DNA of 64,000 nucleotides, from NCBI GenBank assembly GCA_032095175.1, contig DAMCZI010000007.1, forward strand, positions 62,001-126,000, in the 5' to 3' direction. Position numbers and translations under genes: made by a program. Shown one piece after another: positions 52,239 through 61,535 of this stretch. Each line of letters opens with the position of its first letter. Position 1 is the first letter of the stretch. The notes beneath the pieces were generated by a model. It made no database searches and was not told the origin of the DNA. It was given only the letters and a program-made list of their open reading frames with translations. The DNA comes from DAMCZI01 sp032095175. GTDB taxonomy: Bacteria > Bacillota > Clostridia > Clostridiales > Caloramatoraceae.

Positions 52239-52727
52239 ATGATTTTACCTGTTGATTTACAGCTTTATTATTTTTTGACAGCTGTTGTTGCCGGACTTGC
52301 AATAGGAATAATGTTTGATATCTACAGGATAATAAGAGGCTTTGATTGTCCAGGGAAAGCTGTTACAATGGTTTCGGATTTGCTTTTCTGGATAATTTCT
52401 GCTATTGTAATTTTTCTATTTTTCCTATATTCAAATAATGGGTATTTGAGATATAATACATTTATAGGATTAATTTTAGGAGCATTACTATATTTTAGGA
52501 TTATAAGCGGAGTAATATTAAAATCCCTTAGATTTATAACCTTTTATATTATTAAGTTTTTTAGGGTACTAATTATATTTGTTTTATATCCGATAAGACT
52601 AATAAGGTATTTTTTACACTTCATTTTCTTTAAGCTAAAAGAGATCATTAGGAAAAGACCTAAAAAGCCAGTAAAGGCAAAAAGGGAAAAGAAGGCTAAG
52701 AAAGGGAAGAAGGCAGAAAAGGTCTAG
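52239..52727 (+). CDS. yabQ: Spore cortex protein YabQ
   Basis: A 162-residue membrane protein with about four helices and the YabQ start LYYFLTAVVAGLAIGIMFDI YRIIRG in its first 45 residues (split here by the first helix end). The last 35 residues are very basic. YabQ sits in the forespore outer membrane and is needed for cortex synthesis. Operon with yabP and divIC. Confidence 0.9.
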   Translation: MILPVDLQLYYFLTAVVAGLAIGIMFDIYRIIRGFDCPGKAVTMVSDLLFWIISAIVIFLFFLYSNNGYLRYNTFIGLILGALLYFRIISGVILKSLRFITFYIIKFFRVLIIFVLYPIRLIRYFLHFIFFKLKEIIRKRPKKPVKAKREKKAKKGKKAEKV

Positions 52728-52752
52728 AAAAAACTGCGAAGGAGAATGATAT

Positions 52753-53022
52753 ATGAAGAGGAAAAAATCCCTGTTCCTCCTGGGGATAGCGGTTGTGTTT
52801 GCTATAATTCTAATAAAGCAGCAGGTAACTATTGCAAGACTTAATAAACAGTACAGGCAGTATAATGAGCAGATGTCCAAATTGAAGTATGTAAATACTC
52901 AATTAGATGAGGAATTAAAGCAGACAAAGAGGAATGATTATATTGAGAAGATGGCAAGGGAAAAGCTTGGGCTTGTTAAGCCTGGAGAAATTCTTTTCAA
53001 AGATAGAAATAAAACAAAATAA
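52753..53022 (+). CDS. divIC: Cell division protein DivIC/FtsB family
   Basis: An 89-residue bitopic protein: a basic start, one helix (SLFLLGIAVVFAIILI), a coiled coil (TIARLNKQYRQYNEQMSKLK) and the conserved MAREKLGLVKPGEILF end. DivIC/FtsB joins DivIB and FtsL in the divisome. The gene lies between yabQ and the S1 gene, as in B. subtilis. Confidence 0.9.
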   Translation: MKRKKSLFLLGIAVVFAIILIKQQVTIARLNKQYRQYNEQMSKLKYVNTQLDEELKQTKRNDYIEKMAREKLGLVKPGEILFKDRNKTK

Positions 53023-53112
53023 CTCTTGGAAAATATAACAAAAAATTGACTGTATTTATAAATTCATATATAATATAATCACTAAAACCAATTAAGGAGG
53101 AATTTTTTTAAT

Positions 53113-53517
53113 ATGACCCTTCAGGTAGGAAACGTTTTAGATGGCATTGTAGTTAATATCACAAATTTCGGAGCTTTTGTGGAGGTATCTGGTAAAACCG
53201 GACTTGTTCACATCTCAGAAATTTCAGACACTTATGTAAAGGATATCAGAAAGCATCTTAAGGAGCAGGATAAGGTTAAGGTGAAGGTTATAGGAATCGA
53301 CGAAAATGGCAAGATAAGCCTTTCCATTAGACAAGCAAACCCACCTAAGAGAACAACAAGGCCTGCTGAAATTGACTGGAATTATGAAAAAAGGAAGGCA
53401 TCAGGCTTATCCTTCGAAGACAGACTTTCAAAGTTCTTAAAGGATAGTGAAGAAAGATTCCAGGATTTAAAGAAGAACCAGGAATCAAAAAGGAGCGGAG
53501 GATACTCTAGAAAATAG
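53113..53517 (+). CDS. yabR: S1 RNA-binding domain protein (YabR)
   Basis: A 134-residue protein with an S1 domain at residues 1-75 (GNVLDGIVVNITNFGAFVEV, GLVHISEISDTYVKDIRKHL, GKISLSIRQ) and a basic tail. Its role is probably ribosome- or RNA-linked. TTAAGGAGG precedes the ATG. Confidence 0.92.
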   Translation: MTLQVGNVLDGIVVNITNFGAFVEVSGKTGLVHISEISDTYVKDIRKHLKEQDKVKVKVIGIDENGKISLSIRQANPPKRTTRPAEIDWNYEKRKASGLSFEDRLSKFLKDSEERFQDLKKNQESKRSGGYSRK

Positions 53518-53535
53518 ATTTAATGAGCAAGTACG

Positions 53536-53561
53536 GGTATTTTACCTGATGGTAAGATACC
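53536..53561 (+). terminator. Terminator after yabR
   Basis: GGTATTTTACC and GGTAAGATACC pair around TGAT, followed by TTGTTTT. Confidence 0.75.
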
Positions 53562-53677
53562 TTGTTTTATTAATAAATCTAAGACTAATGTATATAGGGA
53601 ATACCCCTGCTGTTGTACTCAACAGATATTATTTTTAAGGAATTAAATAATTCCATAAAAAGGATTTAAAAAAAGTA

Positions 53678-53706
53678 TTGACGTAATGCTTAAAACCATA
53701 TATAAT
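53678..53706 (+). promoter_or_regulatory. Sigma-A promoter of the tRNA cluster
   Basis: TTGACG (53678-53683), 17-base spacer, TATAAT (53701-53706), 34 bases before tRNA-Leu. Confidence 0.85.
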
Positions 53707-53740
53707 AAATAATGTCGAAAGACGATAACAACAAAACAGC

Positions 53741-53829
53741 GCCGGAGTGGCGGAACAGGAAGACGCACAGGACTTAAAATCCTGCGATCCTAAAAGATCG
53801 TACCGGTTCGATCCCGGTCTCCGGCACCA
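53741..53829 (+). tRNA. tRNA-Leu (anticodon TAA)
   Basis: Acceptor GCCGGAG pairs with CTCCGGC; the anticodon loop is CTTAAAA with TAA; a long variable arm (CGATCCTAAAAGATCG) is typical of tRNA-Leu; T arm CCGGTTCGATCCCGG; CCA is encoded. Confidence 0.97.
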
Positions 53830-53837
53830 ATTAACAT

Positions 53838-53914
<77 letters not shown>

Positions 53915-53915
53915 T

Positions 53916-53992
53916 GGCGGCATAGCTCAGTTGGCCAGAGCATTCGGTTCATACCCGAAGTGTCAGCGGTTCGAATCCGTTTGCCGCCACCA
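53916..53992 (+). tRNA. Elongator tRNA-Met (anticodon CAT)
   Basis: Acceptor GGCGGCA/TGCCGCC, anticodon loop TTCATAC, T arm AGCGGTTCGAATCCGTT, CCA encoded. Elongator Met is likelier than Ile2 (lysidine) from the overall sequence, but the anticodon alone does not decide. Confidence 0.9.
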
Positions 53993-53996
53993 TAGT

Positions 53997-54032
53997 AAAA
54001 ACACCGTATGTTGGATAACATACGGTGTTTTT
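53997..54032 (+). terminator. Terminator of the tRNA cluster
   Basis: AAAACACCGTATGTT pairs with AACATACGGTGTTTTT. Confidence 0.9.
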
Positions 54033-54053
54033 GTTTTGACTAGGAGATGTGAT

Positions 54054-54157
54054 ACGGTAACAGGCACTTGAGTTTTGAGTTATTTAGGCACATTAAAAAA
54101 ATATCTTTTAGTGATACTGATATTTAAATAACTCAAAACTCAAGAACCTGTCACCGT
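54054..54157. repeat. Palindromic repeat family B, copy 4
   Basis: ACGGTAACAGG at the left and CCTGTCACCGT at the right close the arms CACTTGAGTTTTGAGTTATT and AATAACTCAAAACTCAAG; the loop region is AT-rich. Confidence 0.9.
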
Positions 54158-54298
54158 TACCTAAAAACTTTTCTCTCATTTTAGCTATAATAATGTACAT
54201 TTCATTCAATTAAAACTACCCTTTTAGTCGAAGTTTAATTTCTCATAAATAATCCTACTTGATGTTGTCACAAAATTTTTATATTCGCAGTGGTAATA

Positions 54299-54331
54299 CT
54301 GACAAATATTTTTGCATATAATTGATATAAT
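54299..54331 (+). promoter_or_regulatory. Candidate Spo0A-type promoter of spoIIE
   Basis: CTGACA (54299-54304) and TATAAT (54326-54331) are 21 bases apart. This wide spacing is known for Spo0A-activated sigma-A promoters such as B. subtilis spoIIE and spoIIG. TGACAAA overlapping the -35 is one base from the 0A box TGNCGAA. Confidence 0.6.
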
Positions 54332-54333
54332 AA

Positions 54334-54354
54334 CCTCACACAAAAAGCGTGAGG
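54334..54354 (+). promoter_or_regulatory. Hairpin covering the spoIIE ribosome binding site
   Basis: CCTCAC pairs with GTGAGG across ACAAAAAGC. The 3' arm holds the binding site GAGGTG for ATG 54365 and is followed by seven T, so it could block translation or act as an early terminator. Confidence 0.5.
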
Positions 54355-54364
54355 TGATTTTTTT

Positions 54365-56755
54365 ATGATCTATAAAGATGAACTAATTCCATACAGGAAA
54401 ACCTCAAATGAAAAAAAGCCTGATATAGGTAAAGCTGCAAAATTCCTTTCATATCAGCATATTCTTCTTTATGCCTCAGCGTTTTTTGCATCGAGGGTAT
54501 TCATACTTGGTTCTATAATGCCATTTGGAATATCTTTTTTTGTTGCATGTTTTGGGGTGCTTGAAAGAGGAACTGCGATGATAACAGGGATTGCAGCAGC
54601 GTTGGGATACTTAAGTGCACTAAAGGGATACATATCATTAAATCATTTAGTTACAATAGCTATACTAATGGGGTATGCATATATAATGCACCCAGGGGAT
54701 AAGAAAAGGATTTATAAATTATCAATTGCTGCATTTATTATTAGTATTCCGATTAATCTTATGTTTCACGTACGGTTTATATCCGGAGGTATTGTAAAGC
54801 AGGATATAATACTTGCAGTTGTTGAGTCTTTAGTTATTGCTGCAGCAAGCTATATATTCAGCTATGGAATGCCTGTATATTTTGAAAATAACAAAAGAAA
54901 GGTTCTCTCAAGTGAGGAAACTGTTTTTATTGGCATTATGCTTGCCATTGTTATCTCTGGAATGTGGGACATAAAGTACATGGGTTTTTCTCTAAAAAAT
55001 ATGATGGCCTTTTTTATTGTACTTTCAACAGGGTACATTGAGGGACCTGCAATGGGAGCAGCAGTTGGTTCGGTGCTTGGGCTTGTATCTTCAATGGCTG
55101 ATGCTTCAATGCCAATTATGCTTGGAATATTTGCATTTTCTGGACTTATAGCAGGTGTATTCAAAGAGCTTGGAAAGGTTGTAACGAGTATTGCCTGTGT
55201 TGCTACTGCTGCTTTAATGGGATTTTATACATCAGGGGTAGGGGCATTGGATGGTGTTTTTCTAGACTCGATAATCCCAGCCTTTATTTTTCTTTTTATA
55301 CCTGTAAAAAGCTTTGAAAAGATGTCGCTATTAATAAACGGGGATAAGAAAATATTAGAACTTCATAAATCCTATGTTCAAAGAGTTAAGGATATGATGG
55401 AAATGAGGCTTGAATCCATATCCACAATGCTGTATTCATTATGTGGGATACTTGAGGAAAATGTGGATAACGAGCTTTCATACAAGGGAGAGATAAATGG
55501 AATAGTAGAAAAGCTTACAGATAGGGTTTGCTCTAACTGTGATAGCAAGAGTGTGTGCTGGAAAAAGGAACTTTACTATACATATGATTCCTTCCTTGAA
55601 CTTTTAAGATTAATCGAAAAATCAGGAAGGCTTGAGGTTGCATCAATTCCTCAGGAGTTAAGGAGAAAGTGTATAAGACCAAATGAGTTGGTAAAACAAG
55701 CGAACTATATATATGAGATATTCAGGGTTAATAACAAGTGGAGAAGAAAGCTTATTAAATCAAGGATGATTGTTTCTGATCAAATAAAGGGAGTATCTGG
55801 ACTTGTAAAATCCATGGTTGAGGAAGTATCAACCTCTATGGAGTTTAAGAACGATGTAGAGGAGGAGGTTGCAATTGCACTGGACAAGAAGGGGTTGGAC
55901 TTTGATGATATTGTTGCAGTTAAAAACAAAAGTGACAGGTATGAGGTAACTATATACAAAAGGCCATGTGCAGGAAAACAGGTCTGTGGCAAGGAATATA
56001 CCTCTGTAATATCAAGAGTGATTGGGAAAAGGATGATGAGGGATGGAAGTCAGTGCAGACTGAGCCGGGATTCATCTATGTGCCATTTTAGGCTTATTGA
56101 AGGGGAGAACTTCAATATGAACACTGCGGTATCCAGAATGAGCAAAGAGGAGGTTTCGGGAGATAATTACTCCTTTGGAGAAATGGGACAGGGCAGATAT
56201 ATGATGGCCATAAGCGATGGAATGGGAAGCGGTGTTCCTGCAAGGATGGAAAGCAATACAACTATTTCACTCCTTGAAAAGTTTATTGAAGCAGGTTATG
56301 AGAAGGATATTGCTATAAAGGCAATAAACTCTGTTCTTGTTTTTAAATCTTCAAGTGAAAGCTTCTCTACAATAGATTTGGCGCTGGTTGATCTTTATAG
56401 CGGCATGGGCGAATTCGTAAAGGTTGGTGCTGCACCTACTTTTATTAAATCTCGAGGAGATGTAGTAACAATAAGAAGTACAAGCCTCCCTGCAGGCATA
56501 CTGGATGATGTAAACCTGGAGAGTGAGTTTGTTCAGCTTAAAAATGGAGATATGGTTGTTATGATAAGTGATGGAGTAGCTGATGCAGGGGGACAGATTA
56601 AGGAAAAGTGGGTTGCTAATTTCCTAAGGGATTTTGAAAGTGTTAATCCATCAGATGTTGCAGAAGCTATTATAAATAGGGCGAAGGAAATGTACGGTGG
56701 AAAGGTAATGGATGATATGACTGTTTTGGTGTCTAAGATTTGGAAGCTGATGTAA
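54365..56755 (+). CDS. spoIIE: Stage II sporulation protein E (PP2C phosphatase)
   Basis: A 796-residue protein with about ten helices (residues 30-320), a central FtsZ-interacting region and a C-terminal PP2C phosphatase (residues about 590-796: MAISDGMGSGVPARMES, TIDLALVDLYSG, MISDGVADAGG, DDMTVLVSKIW). It dephosphorylates SpoIIAA and so releases sigma-F in the forespore. Length and order match B. subtilis. Confidence 0.95.
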   Translation: MIYKDELIPYRKTSNEKKPDIGKAAKFLSYQHILLYASAFFASRVFILGSIMPFGISFFVACFGVLERGTAMITGIAAALGYLSALKGYISLNHLVTIAILMGYAYIMHPGDKKRIYKLSIAAFIISIPINLMFHVRFISGGIVKQDIILAVVESLVIAAASYIFSYGMPVYFENNKRKVLSSEETVFIGIMLAIVISGMWDIKYMGFSLKNMMAFFIVLSTGYIEGPAMGAAVGSVLGLVSSMADASMPIMLGIFAFSGLIAGVFKELGKVVTSIACVATAALMGFYTSGVGALDGVFLDSIIPAFIFLFIPVKSFEKMSLLINGDKKILELHKSYVQRVKDMMEMRLESISTMLYSLCGILEENVDNELSYKGEINGIVEKLTDRVCSNCDSKSVCWKKELYYTYDSFLELLRLIEKSGRLEVASIPQELRRKCIRPNELVKQANYIYEIFRVNNKWRRKLIKSRMIVSDQIKGVSGLVKSMVEEVSTSMEFKNDVEEEVAIALDKKGLDFDDIVAVKNKSDRYEVTIYKRPCAGKQVCGKEYTSVISRVIGKRMMRDGSQCRLSRDSSMCHFRLIEGENFNMNTAVSRMSKEEVSGDNYSFGEMGQGRYMMAISDGMGSGVPARMESNTTISLLEKFIEAGYEKDIAIKAINSVLVFKSSSESFSTIDLALVDLYSGMGEFVKVGAAPTFIKSRGDVVTIRSTSLPAGILDDVNLESEFVQLKNGDMVVMISDGVADAGGQIKEKWVANFLRDFESVNPSDVAEAIINRAKEMYGGKVMDDMTVLVSKIWKLM

Positions 56756-56765
56756 GAGATAAATA

Positions 56766-56926
56766 GGGGGCTGTTGCACAATATCTATCTTTTGGTGACA
56801 GGCTCTTGAGTTATGAGTTATTTAAGAAAAACTATCTTTTAAGGCATATTAAAGAAAATAACTCATAACTTAAGTGCCTGTTACCTGGGGATATAAGGTA
56901 TAACCTTTCTTTGTGCGACAGCTCCC
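56766..56926. mobile_element. Non-autonomous element: family B palindrome in terminal inverted repeats
   Basis: GGGGGCTGTTGCACAA at the left and TTGTGCGACAGCTCCC at the right enclose a family B palindrome (CTTGAGTTATGAGTTATT...AATAACTCATAACTTAAG). The right flank AAGGTATAACCTTTCTTTG matches the left flank of the 40472 copy in reverse. It begins 11 bases after the spoIIE stop. Confidence 0.72.
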
Positions 56927-57005
56927 TTTGCCACTTTGTTACCTTTGTAAGTTTCGAGAATATTTGCTATATTGTATATATATTATTAAGAAGGGTAGAA
57001 TTTCA

Positions 57006-58412
57006 ATGAACGAAACCAATAAAACAAGCATTTTAGTAAGGGAAAAGATATTAAATACTATAAAAAGATATAACATGATTTCTCCTGGTGATGGAGTTGT
57101 AGTGGGCTTCTCAGGAGGACCTGATTCAGTATGCCTTCTTCATGCTTTAAACAGCCTTAAGGATGAGCTAAATATAAGTATATTTGCTGTTCATCTTAAT
57201 CACATGATAAGAGATGATGAGGCATTAAGGGACGAGAGCTTTGCGAGGGACTTTGCCGGCTTACTTGGTATACCCTTTTACTCAAAGAGAATTCCTGTTG
57301 AAGAATATGCAAAAGAGAAGAGGATGTCAACTGAGGAGGCAGGAAGGCTTTTAAGGTATGAGCTTTTTGAGGAGGTTGCCAAGAAAAATAACGCATCAAG
57401 GATTGCCCTTGCACATAATATGAACGATCAGGCTGAAACGATGCTTATGAGATTTATCAGGGGAACTGGTATAAGCGGACTTGGCGGAATAAAGCCTGTA
57501 AGGGATTTAAAGTATATAAGACCGATAATTTCTTGCAGTAGAGCTGAGATTGAAGGCTATTGCAGTGAAAATGGGCTAAATCCTGTTATAGACAGCACAA
57601 ATGAGAAAAGTATATATACGAGAAACAGGGTAAGGCTTGAACTTATTCCATATATAAAGGAGCACTTTAACCCAAATGTTATTGAAAGTCTTTATAAAGC
57701 TTCGGAAATAATGAGGGATGAGGATGAATTTTTAAATTCATTTTCTAAAAGAGAAATGGAGAGAATAAAGTCTGGCGAGGGAATAGATATAAAATCATTT
57801 AACTCCCTTGATATTGCAGTAAGAAGGAGAATTATAAGGCTTGCTATAGAAGAAAAGAGAGGAAGCCTTACAGGTATTGAAAGCAGCCATGTGGAGGAAT
57901 GCATCGAATTAATATCCAGAGGAGCTACAGGTAAAAGAACAGACCTTCCTGGTGATATTCAGTGCATAATACAATATGATATTTTTAAAATTCAAAGTGA
58001 AATAACAAGTAATAATTTTGAATATACTATACCTGTGCCAGGTGTTCTTTACATAAATGAAATAGATTGCCAGCTCGATACAAACATTATTGAAAAAAAT
58101 GATACAAATTTCCGTGATAATAATTTTGTAAAATATTTTGATTATGATAGAATAAAGGAAGAACTCAAAATTAGAAATAGAAGGGATGGGGACTATATCT
58201 ATCCTAAGGGTATGAATGGCAGAAAGAAGCTTAAGGACATATTCATCGATAAGAAAATACCCCGGGAAAAAAGAAATGAAATTCCACTTATAGCCATGGA
58301 TGATGAGATACTATGGGCTATTGGTTTAAGGGATACAAAAAACTACAAATTACAGAATGGTACAAAGAATGTACTGGAAATTAAACTTACAAGAGGTGTT
58401 AAGAATGAATGA
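57006..58412 (+). CDS. tilS: tRNA(Ile)-lysidine synthase
   Basis: A 468-residue enzyme that changes C34 of tRNA-Ile(CAT) to lysidine, so it reads AUA as Ile. The PP-loop is VGFSGGPDSVCLLHAL; HNMNDQAETMLMRFIRG and the C-terminal TilS domain (IRNRRDGDYIYPKG, KKLKDIFIDKKIPR) are complete. ATG 57006 is chosen over upstream possibilities that lie inside the mobile element; AAGAAGGG precedes it. It overlaps hpt by eight bases. Confidence 0.95.
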   Translation: MNETNKTSILVREKILNTIKRYNMISPGDGVVVGFSGGPDSVCLLHALNSLKDELNISIFAVHLNHMIRDDEALRDESFARDFAGLLGIPFYSKRIPVEEYAKEKRMSTEEAGRLLRYELFEEVAKKNNASRIALAHNMNDQAETMLMRFIRGTGISGLGGIKPVRDLKYIRPIISCSRAEIEGYCSENGLNPVIDSTNEKSIYTRNRVRLELIPYIKEHFNPNVIESLYKASEIMRDEDEFLNSFSKREMERIKSGEGIDIKSFNSLDIAVRRRIIRLAIEEKRGSLTGIESSHVEECIELISRGATGKRTDLPGDIQCIIQYDIFKIQSEITSNNFEYTIPVPGVLYINEIDCQLDTNIIEKNDTNFRDNNFVKYFDYDRIKEELKIRNRRDGDYIYPKGMNGRKKLKDIFIDKKIPREKRNEIPLIAMDDEILWAIGLRDTKNYKLQNGTKNVLEIKLTRGVKNE

Positions 58413-58956
58413 TGCAGTTGAAAGAGTATTAATTAGTGAGGAAGAAATTAAAGAGAAGGTTAAGGAGCTAGCAGGACAAATAGGTAAGGATTATCCTAAT
58501 GGGGATGTTCTTTTCATAGGAGTTTTAAAGGGTTCAGTTTTCTTTATAACAGATCTTATGAGAGCAATGGATGTAAATGTATCCGTTGACTTTATGGCAG
58601 TATCAAGCTATGGATGTTCATCAGTGTCTTCTGGTGTAGTAAGGATATTAAAGGATCTTGACGCTGATATTGAGGGAAGAGATGTAGTAATAATTGAGGA
58701 TATAATAGATACAGGTACTACACTTAAATATCTTTGTGAAAATCTTAGATCAAGAGGGCCAAAGAGTCTTAAAATTTGTGCCCTTCTCGATAAGCCAGAG
58801 AGAAGAAAGGTTGATTTAAAGGCAGACTACATAGGATTTTCAATTCCTGACGCCTTTGTTATTGGTTATGGACTTGATTATGCAGAAATGTATAGACAAT
58901 TACCATATGTAGGAATACTAAAAGAGAAAGTTTACAAAAAGGACAAAAGTATTTAA
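58405..58956 (+). CDS. hpt: Hypoxanthine phosphoribosyltransferase
   Basis: A 183-residue purine salvage enzyme. The PRPP-binding motif is VVIIEDIIDTGTTLKYL, preceded by FIGVLKGSVFFITDLMRA. ATG 58405 follows AAGAGGTG and overlaps tilS, the usual tilS-hpt-ftsH order. Confidence 0.95.
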   Translation: MNDAVERVLISEEEIKEKVKELAGQIGKDYPNGDVLFIGVLKGSVFFITDLMRAMDVNVSVDFMAVSSYGCSSVSSGVVRILKDLDADIEGRDVVIIEDIIDTGTTLKYLCENLRSRGPKSLKICALLDKPERRKVDLKADYIGFSIPDAFVIGYGLDYAEMYRQLPYVGILKEKVYKKDKSI

Positions 58957-58985
58957 TTGTTAATATTCTAATGGTATGATACAAT
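58957..58985 (+). promoter_or_regulatory. Sigma-A promoter of ftsH
   Basis: TTGTTA (58957-58962), 17-base spacer, TACAAT (58980-58985). Confidence 0.6.
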
Positions 58986-59024
58986 CAATAAATAGTTACT
59001 CATAATACCGAGAGGGGGGCTAAG

Positions 59025-60854
59025 ATGAAAAAATCATTCCTTAGAAGTGCCAGCGTATGGTTACTTATAATAGTTTCAATTTTTGCTGCTGTAGCATTTT
59101 TCCAAACAGGCTCAACAAAAAATAAAATAGATTATACTGAACTCCAAAATCAGATAGATAAGGGTACTGTTAAATCTATTAAAGTTGATTCTGAAAGTTC
59201 TGAATCTACAGGGGTATATAAGGACGATAAGATATTTACTGTTACAATAGGAAAAGATAATATTAGTGGCTTTCAGTCAGAGGTAAATGCTTTTAACAGA
59301 AATAGACCTGAAAAAGAAAGAATTCAGGTTGAATATATTCCACCAGTAAGATTCCCATTATGGGTTTCCGCATTACCTAATATATTGATGTTCGTTATGC
59401 TTGTTGTTTTCTGGTTTATATTTATACAGCAGTCCCAAGGTGGAGGCGGCGGCAAAGGTGTAATGAACTTTGGAAAGAGCCGTGCTAGATTAGCAACAAA
59501 TGACAAGAATAAGGTAACATTTAAGGATGTTGCAGGAGCAGATGAAGAGAAAGCTGAACTTCAGGAGGTTGTTGACTTCCTAAAGCAGCCAAGAAGATAT
59601 ATAGAGCTTGGCGCAAGAATTCCAAAGGGAATGCTTCTTGTTGGACCTCCAGGTACAGGTAAGACACTTCTTGCCAAGGCGGTTGCAGGAGAAGCAGGTG
59701 TACCATTCTTCAGCATAAGTGGTTCCGACTTCGTGGAAATGTTTGTCGGTGTTGGTGCATCAAGAGTTAGAGACCTTTTTGAAAATGCAAAGAAAAATGC
59801 TCCATGTATAGTTTTCGTTGATGAAATAGATGCAGTAGGAAGACAAAGAGGAGCAGGTCTTGGCGGTGGCCATGATGAAAGAGAACAGACTTTAAACCAG
59901 CTCTTAGTTGAGATGGATGGATTTGGTACAAACGAAGGTATAATAATACTTGCAGCAACAAACAGACCTGACATACTTGACCATGCACTTTTAAGACCAG
60001 GTAGATTTGACAGACAGATTGTTGTTAACTACCCAGATGTAAAGGGCAGGGAAGAGATACTAAAGGTTCATGCAAGAAACAAACCACTTGACTCAAGTGT
60101 AGACCTTTCAGTTGTAGCTAAGAGAACACCAGGCTTTACTGGTGCTGATCTTGAAAATCTATTAAATGAAGCTGCACTTCTTACAGTAAGAAGGGACAAG
60201 AAATATATAGGCAAGGAAGAGCTTGAAGAAGCAGCAAATAGAGTTATGGCAGGACCTGAAAAGAAGAGTAAAGTAGTAAGTGAAAAGGAAAAAAAGCTTA
60301 CAGCATACCATGAAGCAGGTCATGCACTTGTTACAAAGCTCATTCCAGATGCAGACCCTGTTCACCAGGTAAGCATAATACCAAGGGGAAGGGCTGGAGG
60401 ATATACTCTTTCACTTCCACAGGAGGATAGAAGCTATGCTTCAAAGACTTATCTTGAAGATGAAATAGCAATATTCCTTGGAGGAAGAGTTGCAGAGAAG
60501 CTTATTCTTAACGATATAAGCACAGGTGCAAGCAACGATATAGAAAGAGCAACTAATATTGCCCGCAAGATGGTTACAGCCTATGGTATGAGTGATGTTT
60601 TAGGACCTATCGAATTTGGAACAGGAAATGAAGAGGTATTCATGGGCAGAGACTTTGGAAAAACAAGAAACTATAGTGAAGAAGTAGCTGCTGTGATAGA
60701 CAAGGAAATAAAGAATATAATCGAAACAGGATACAAGAGAGCTGAAATTCTCTTAAGAGACAATATAAACAAGCTTCATAAGGTTGCAGAGGCACTCCTT
60801 GAAAAGGAAAAGCTTGATGCAGAAGAGTTTGAAGAGGTTTTCAACCAGGCATAA
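59025..60854 (+). CDS. ftsH: ATP-dependent zinc metalloprotease FtsH
   Basis: A 609-residue membrane AAA+ protease. Two N-terminal helices flank an external domain, followed by a glycine-rich stretch, Walker A GPPGTGKTLLAK near residue 207, Walker B CIVFVDEIDAVG and the zinc site HEAGHALV near residue 428. It degrades unassembled membrane proteins and regulators. AGAGGGGGG precedes the ATG. Confidence 0.96.
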   Translation: MKKSFLRSASVWLLIIVSIFAAVAFFQTGSTKNKIDYTELQNQIDKGTVKSIKVDSESSESTGVYKDDKIFTVTIGKDNISGFQSEVNAFNRNRPEKERIQVEYIPPVRFPLWVSALPNILMFVMLVVFWFIFIQQSQGGGGGKGVMNFGKSRARLATNDKNKVTFKDVAGADEEKAELQEVVDFLKQPRRYIELGARIPKGMLLVGPPGTGKTLLAKAVAGEAGVPFFSISGSDFVEMFVGVGASRVRDLFENAKKNAPCIVFVDEIDAVGRQRGAGLGGGHDEREQTLNQLLVEMDGFGTNEGIIILAATNRPDILDHALLRPGRFDRQIVVNYPDVKGREEILKVHARNKPLDSSVDLSVVAKRTPGFTGADLENLLNEAALLTVRRDKKYIGKEELEEAANRVMAGPEKKSKVVSEKEKKLTAYHEAGHALVTKLIPDADPVHQVSIIPRGRAGGYTLSLPQEDRSYASKTYLEDEIAIFLGGRVAEKLILNDISTGASNDIERATNIARKMVTAYGMSDVLGPIEFGTGNEEVFMGRDFGKTRNYSEEVAAVIDKEIKNIIETGYKRAEILLRDNINKLHKVAEALLEKEKLDAEEFEEVFNQA

Positions 60855-60881
60855 ATAAAAAGTTGATATGTCATCATGTGT

Positions 60882-60936
60882 AAAGTTCTTGCGCCATGTT
60901 GAACAAACATTGTTCAACATGGTGTTATAGAACTTT
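60882..60936 (+). terminator. Hairpin terminator after ftsH
   Basis: Outer AAAGTTCT/AGAACTTT and inner CCATGTTGAACAA/TTGTTCAACATGG form a long stem. Confidence 0.75.
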
Positions 60937-60968
60937 TGTATTTTGTTTATATGACAGGAAGTGTTAAA

Positions 60969-61370
60969 ATGATGGATAAAATTAAGGTAGGATTGAATTC
61001 TATAATCGAAACAACAGCCATGCAAAAGGATTCTGCCATAAATTATGGAAGTGGGGCTGTGGATGTATATTCTACCCCTGCTATGATAGCCCTTCTTGAA
61101 TCTTCTGCCAGAAACGCAGTTGACCTTCATCTTCCAAAGGGCTACACAACAGTTGGAATAAAAGTCGATGTCAAACACCTTGCAGCCACACCAATTGGAT
61201 CGAGGATAAAAGCATCTGCTGAGCTAATCGAAGTTGATGGAAAAAGACTTGTATTTAAAGTTGAAGCCTTTGATGAAGTTGAAAAGATAGGTGAAGGCAT
61301 TCACGAGAGATTTGTAATTGAAGTGGATAAGTTTATGAGTAGATTGGATAAAAAAATAAAGAAATATTAA
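60969..61370 (+). CDS. Thioesterase, FlK-like hotdog family
   Basis: A 133-residue single hotdog-fold protein of the fluoroacetyl-CoA thioesterase-like family (YSTPAMIALLESSARNAVDL, TTVGIKVDVKHLAATPIGSR, ERFVIEVDKF). Real substrates in clostridia are unknown; FlK itself is specialised for fluoroacetyl-CoA. ATG 60969 is chosen because AGGAAG lies upstream. It is transcribed alone. Confidence 0.85.
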   Translation: MMDKIKVGLNSIIETTAMQKDSAINYGSGAVDVYSTPAMIALLESSARNAVDLHLPKGYTTVGIKVDVKHLAATPIGSRIKASAELIEVDGKRLVFKVEAFDEVEKIGEGIHERFVIEVDKFMSRLDKKIKKY

Positions 61371-61371
61371 C

Positions 61372-61402
61372 AAAAACCCCGGATTAATATCCTGGGGTTT
61401 TT
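61372..61402 (+). terminator. Terminator after the thioesterase gene
   Basis: AAAAACCCCGGAT pairs with ATCCTGGGGTTTTT. Confidence 0.88.
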
Positions 61403-61535
61403 GTTAATATAAATCTATTTATCATTTATTTTGATAAATGATTTGAAATGATATAATAAATTTAATAATGATTAATTGGGAAAATATTTATAATGAATAT
61501 GACATACAGATGTCATGTTATACAGGTTATAATAA

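Noticed and set aside
53916..53992. tRNA-Ile2 (lysidine) because tilS is nearby
   Set aside because: The body of the tRNA looks like elongator Met, and tilS is a fixed part of this gene order irrespective of neighbouring tRNAs.
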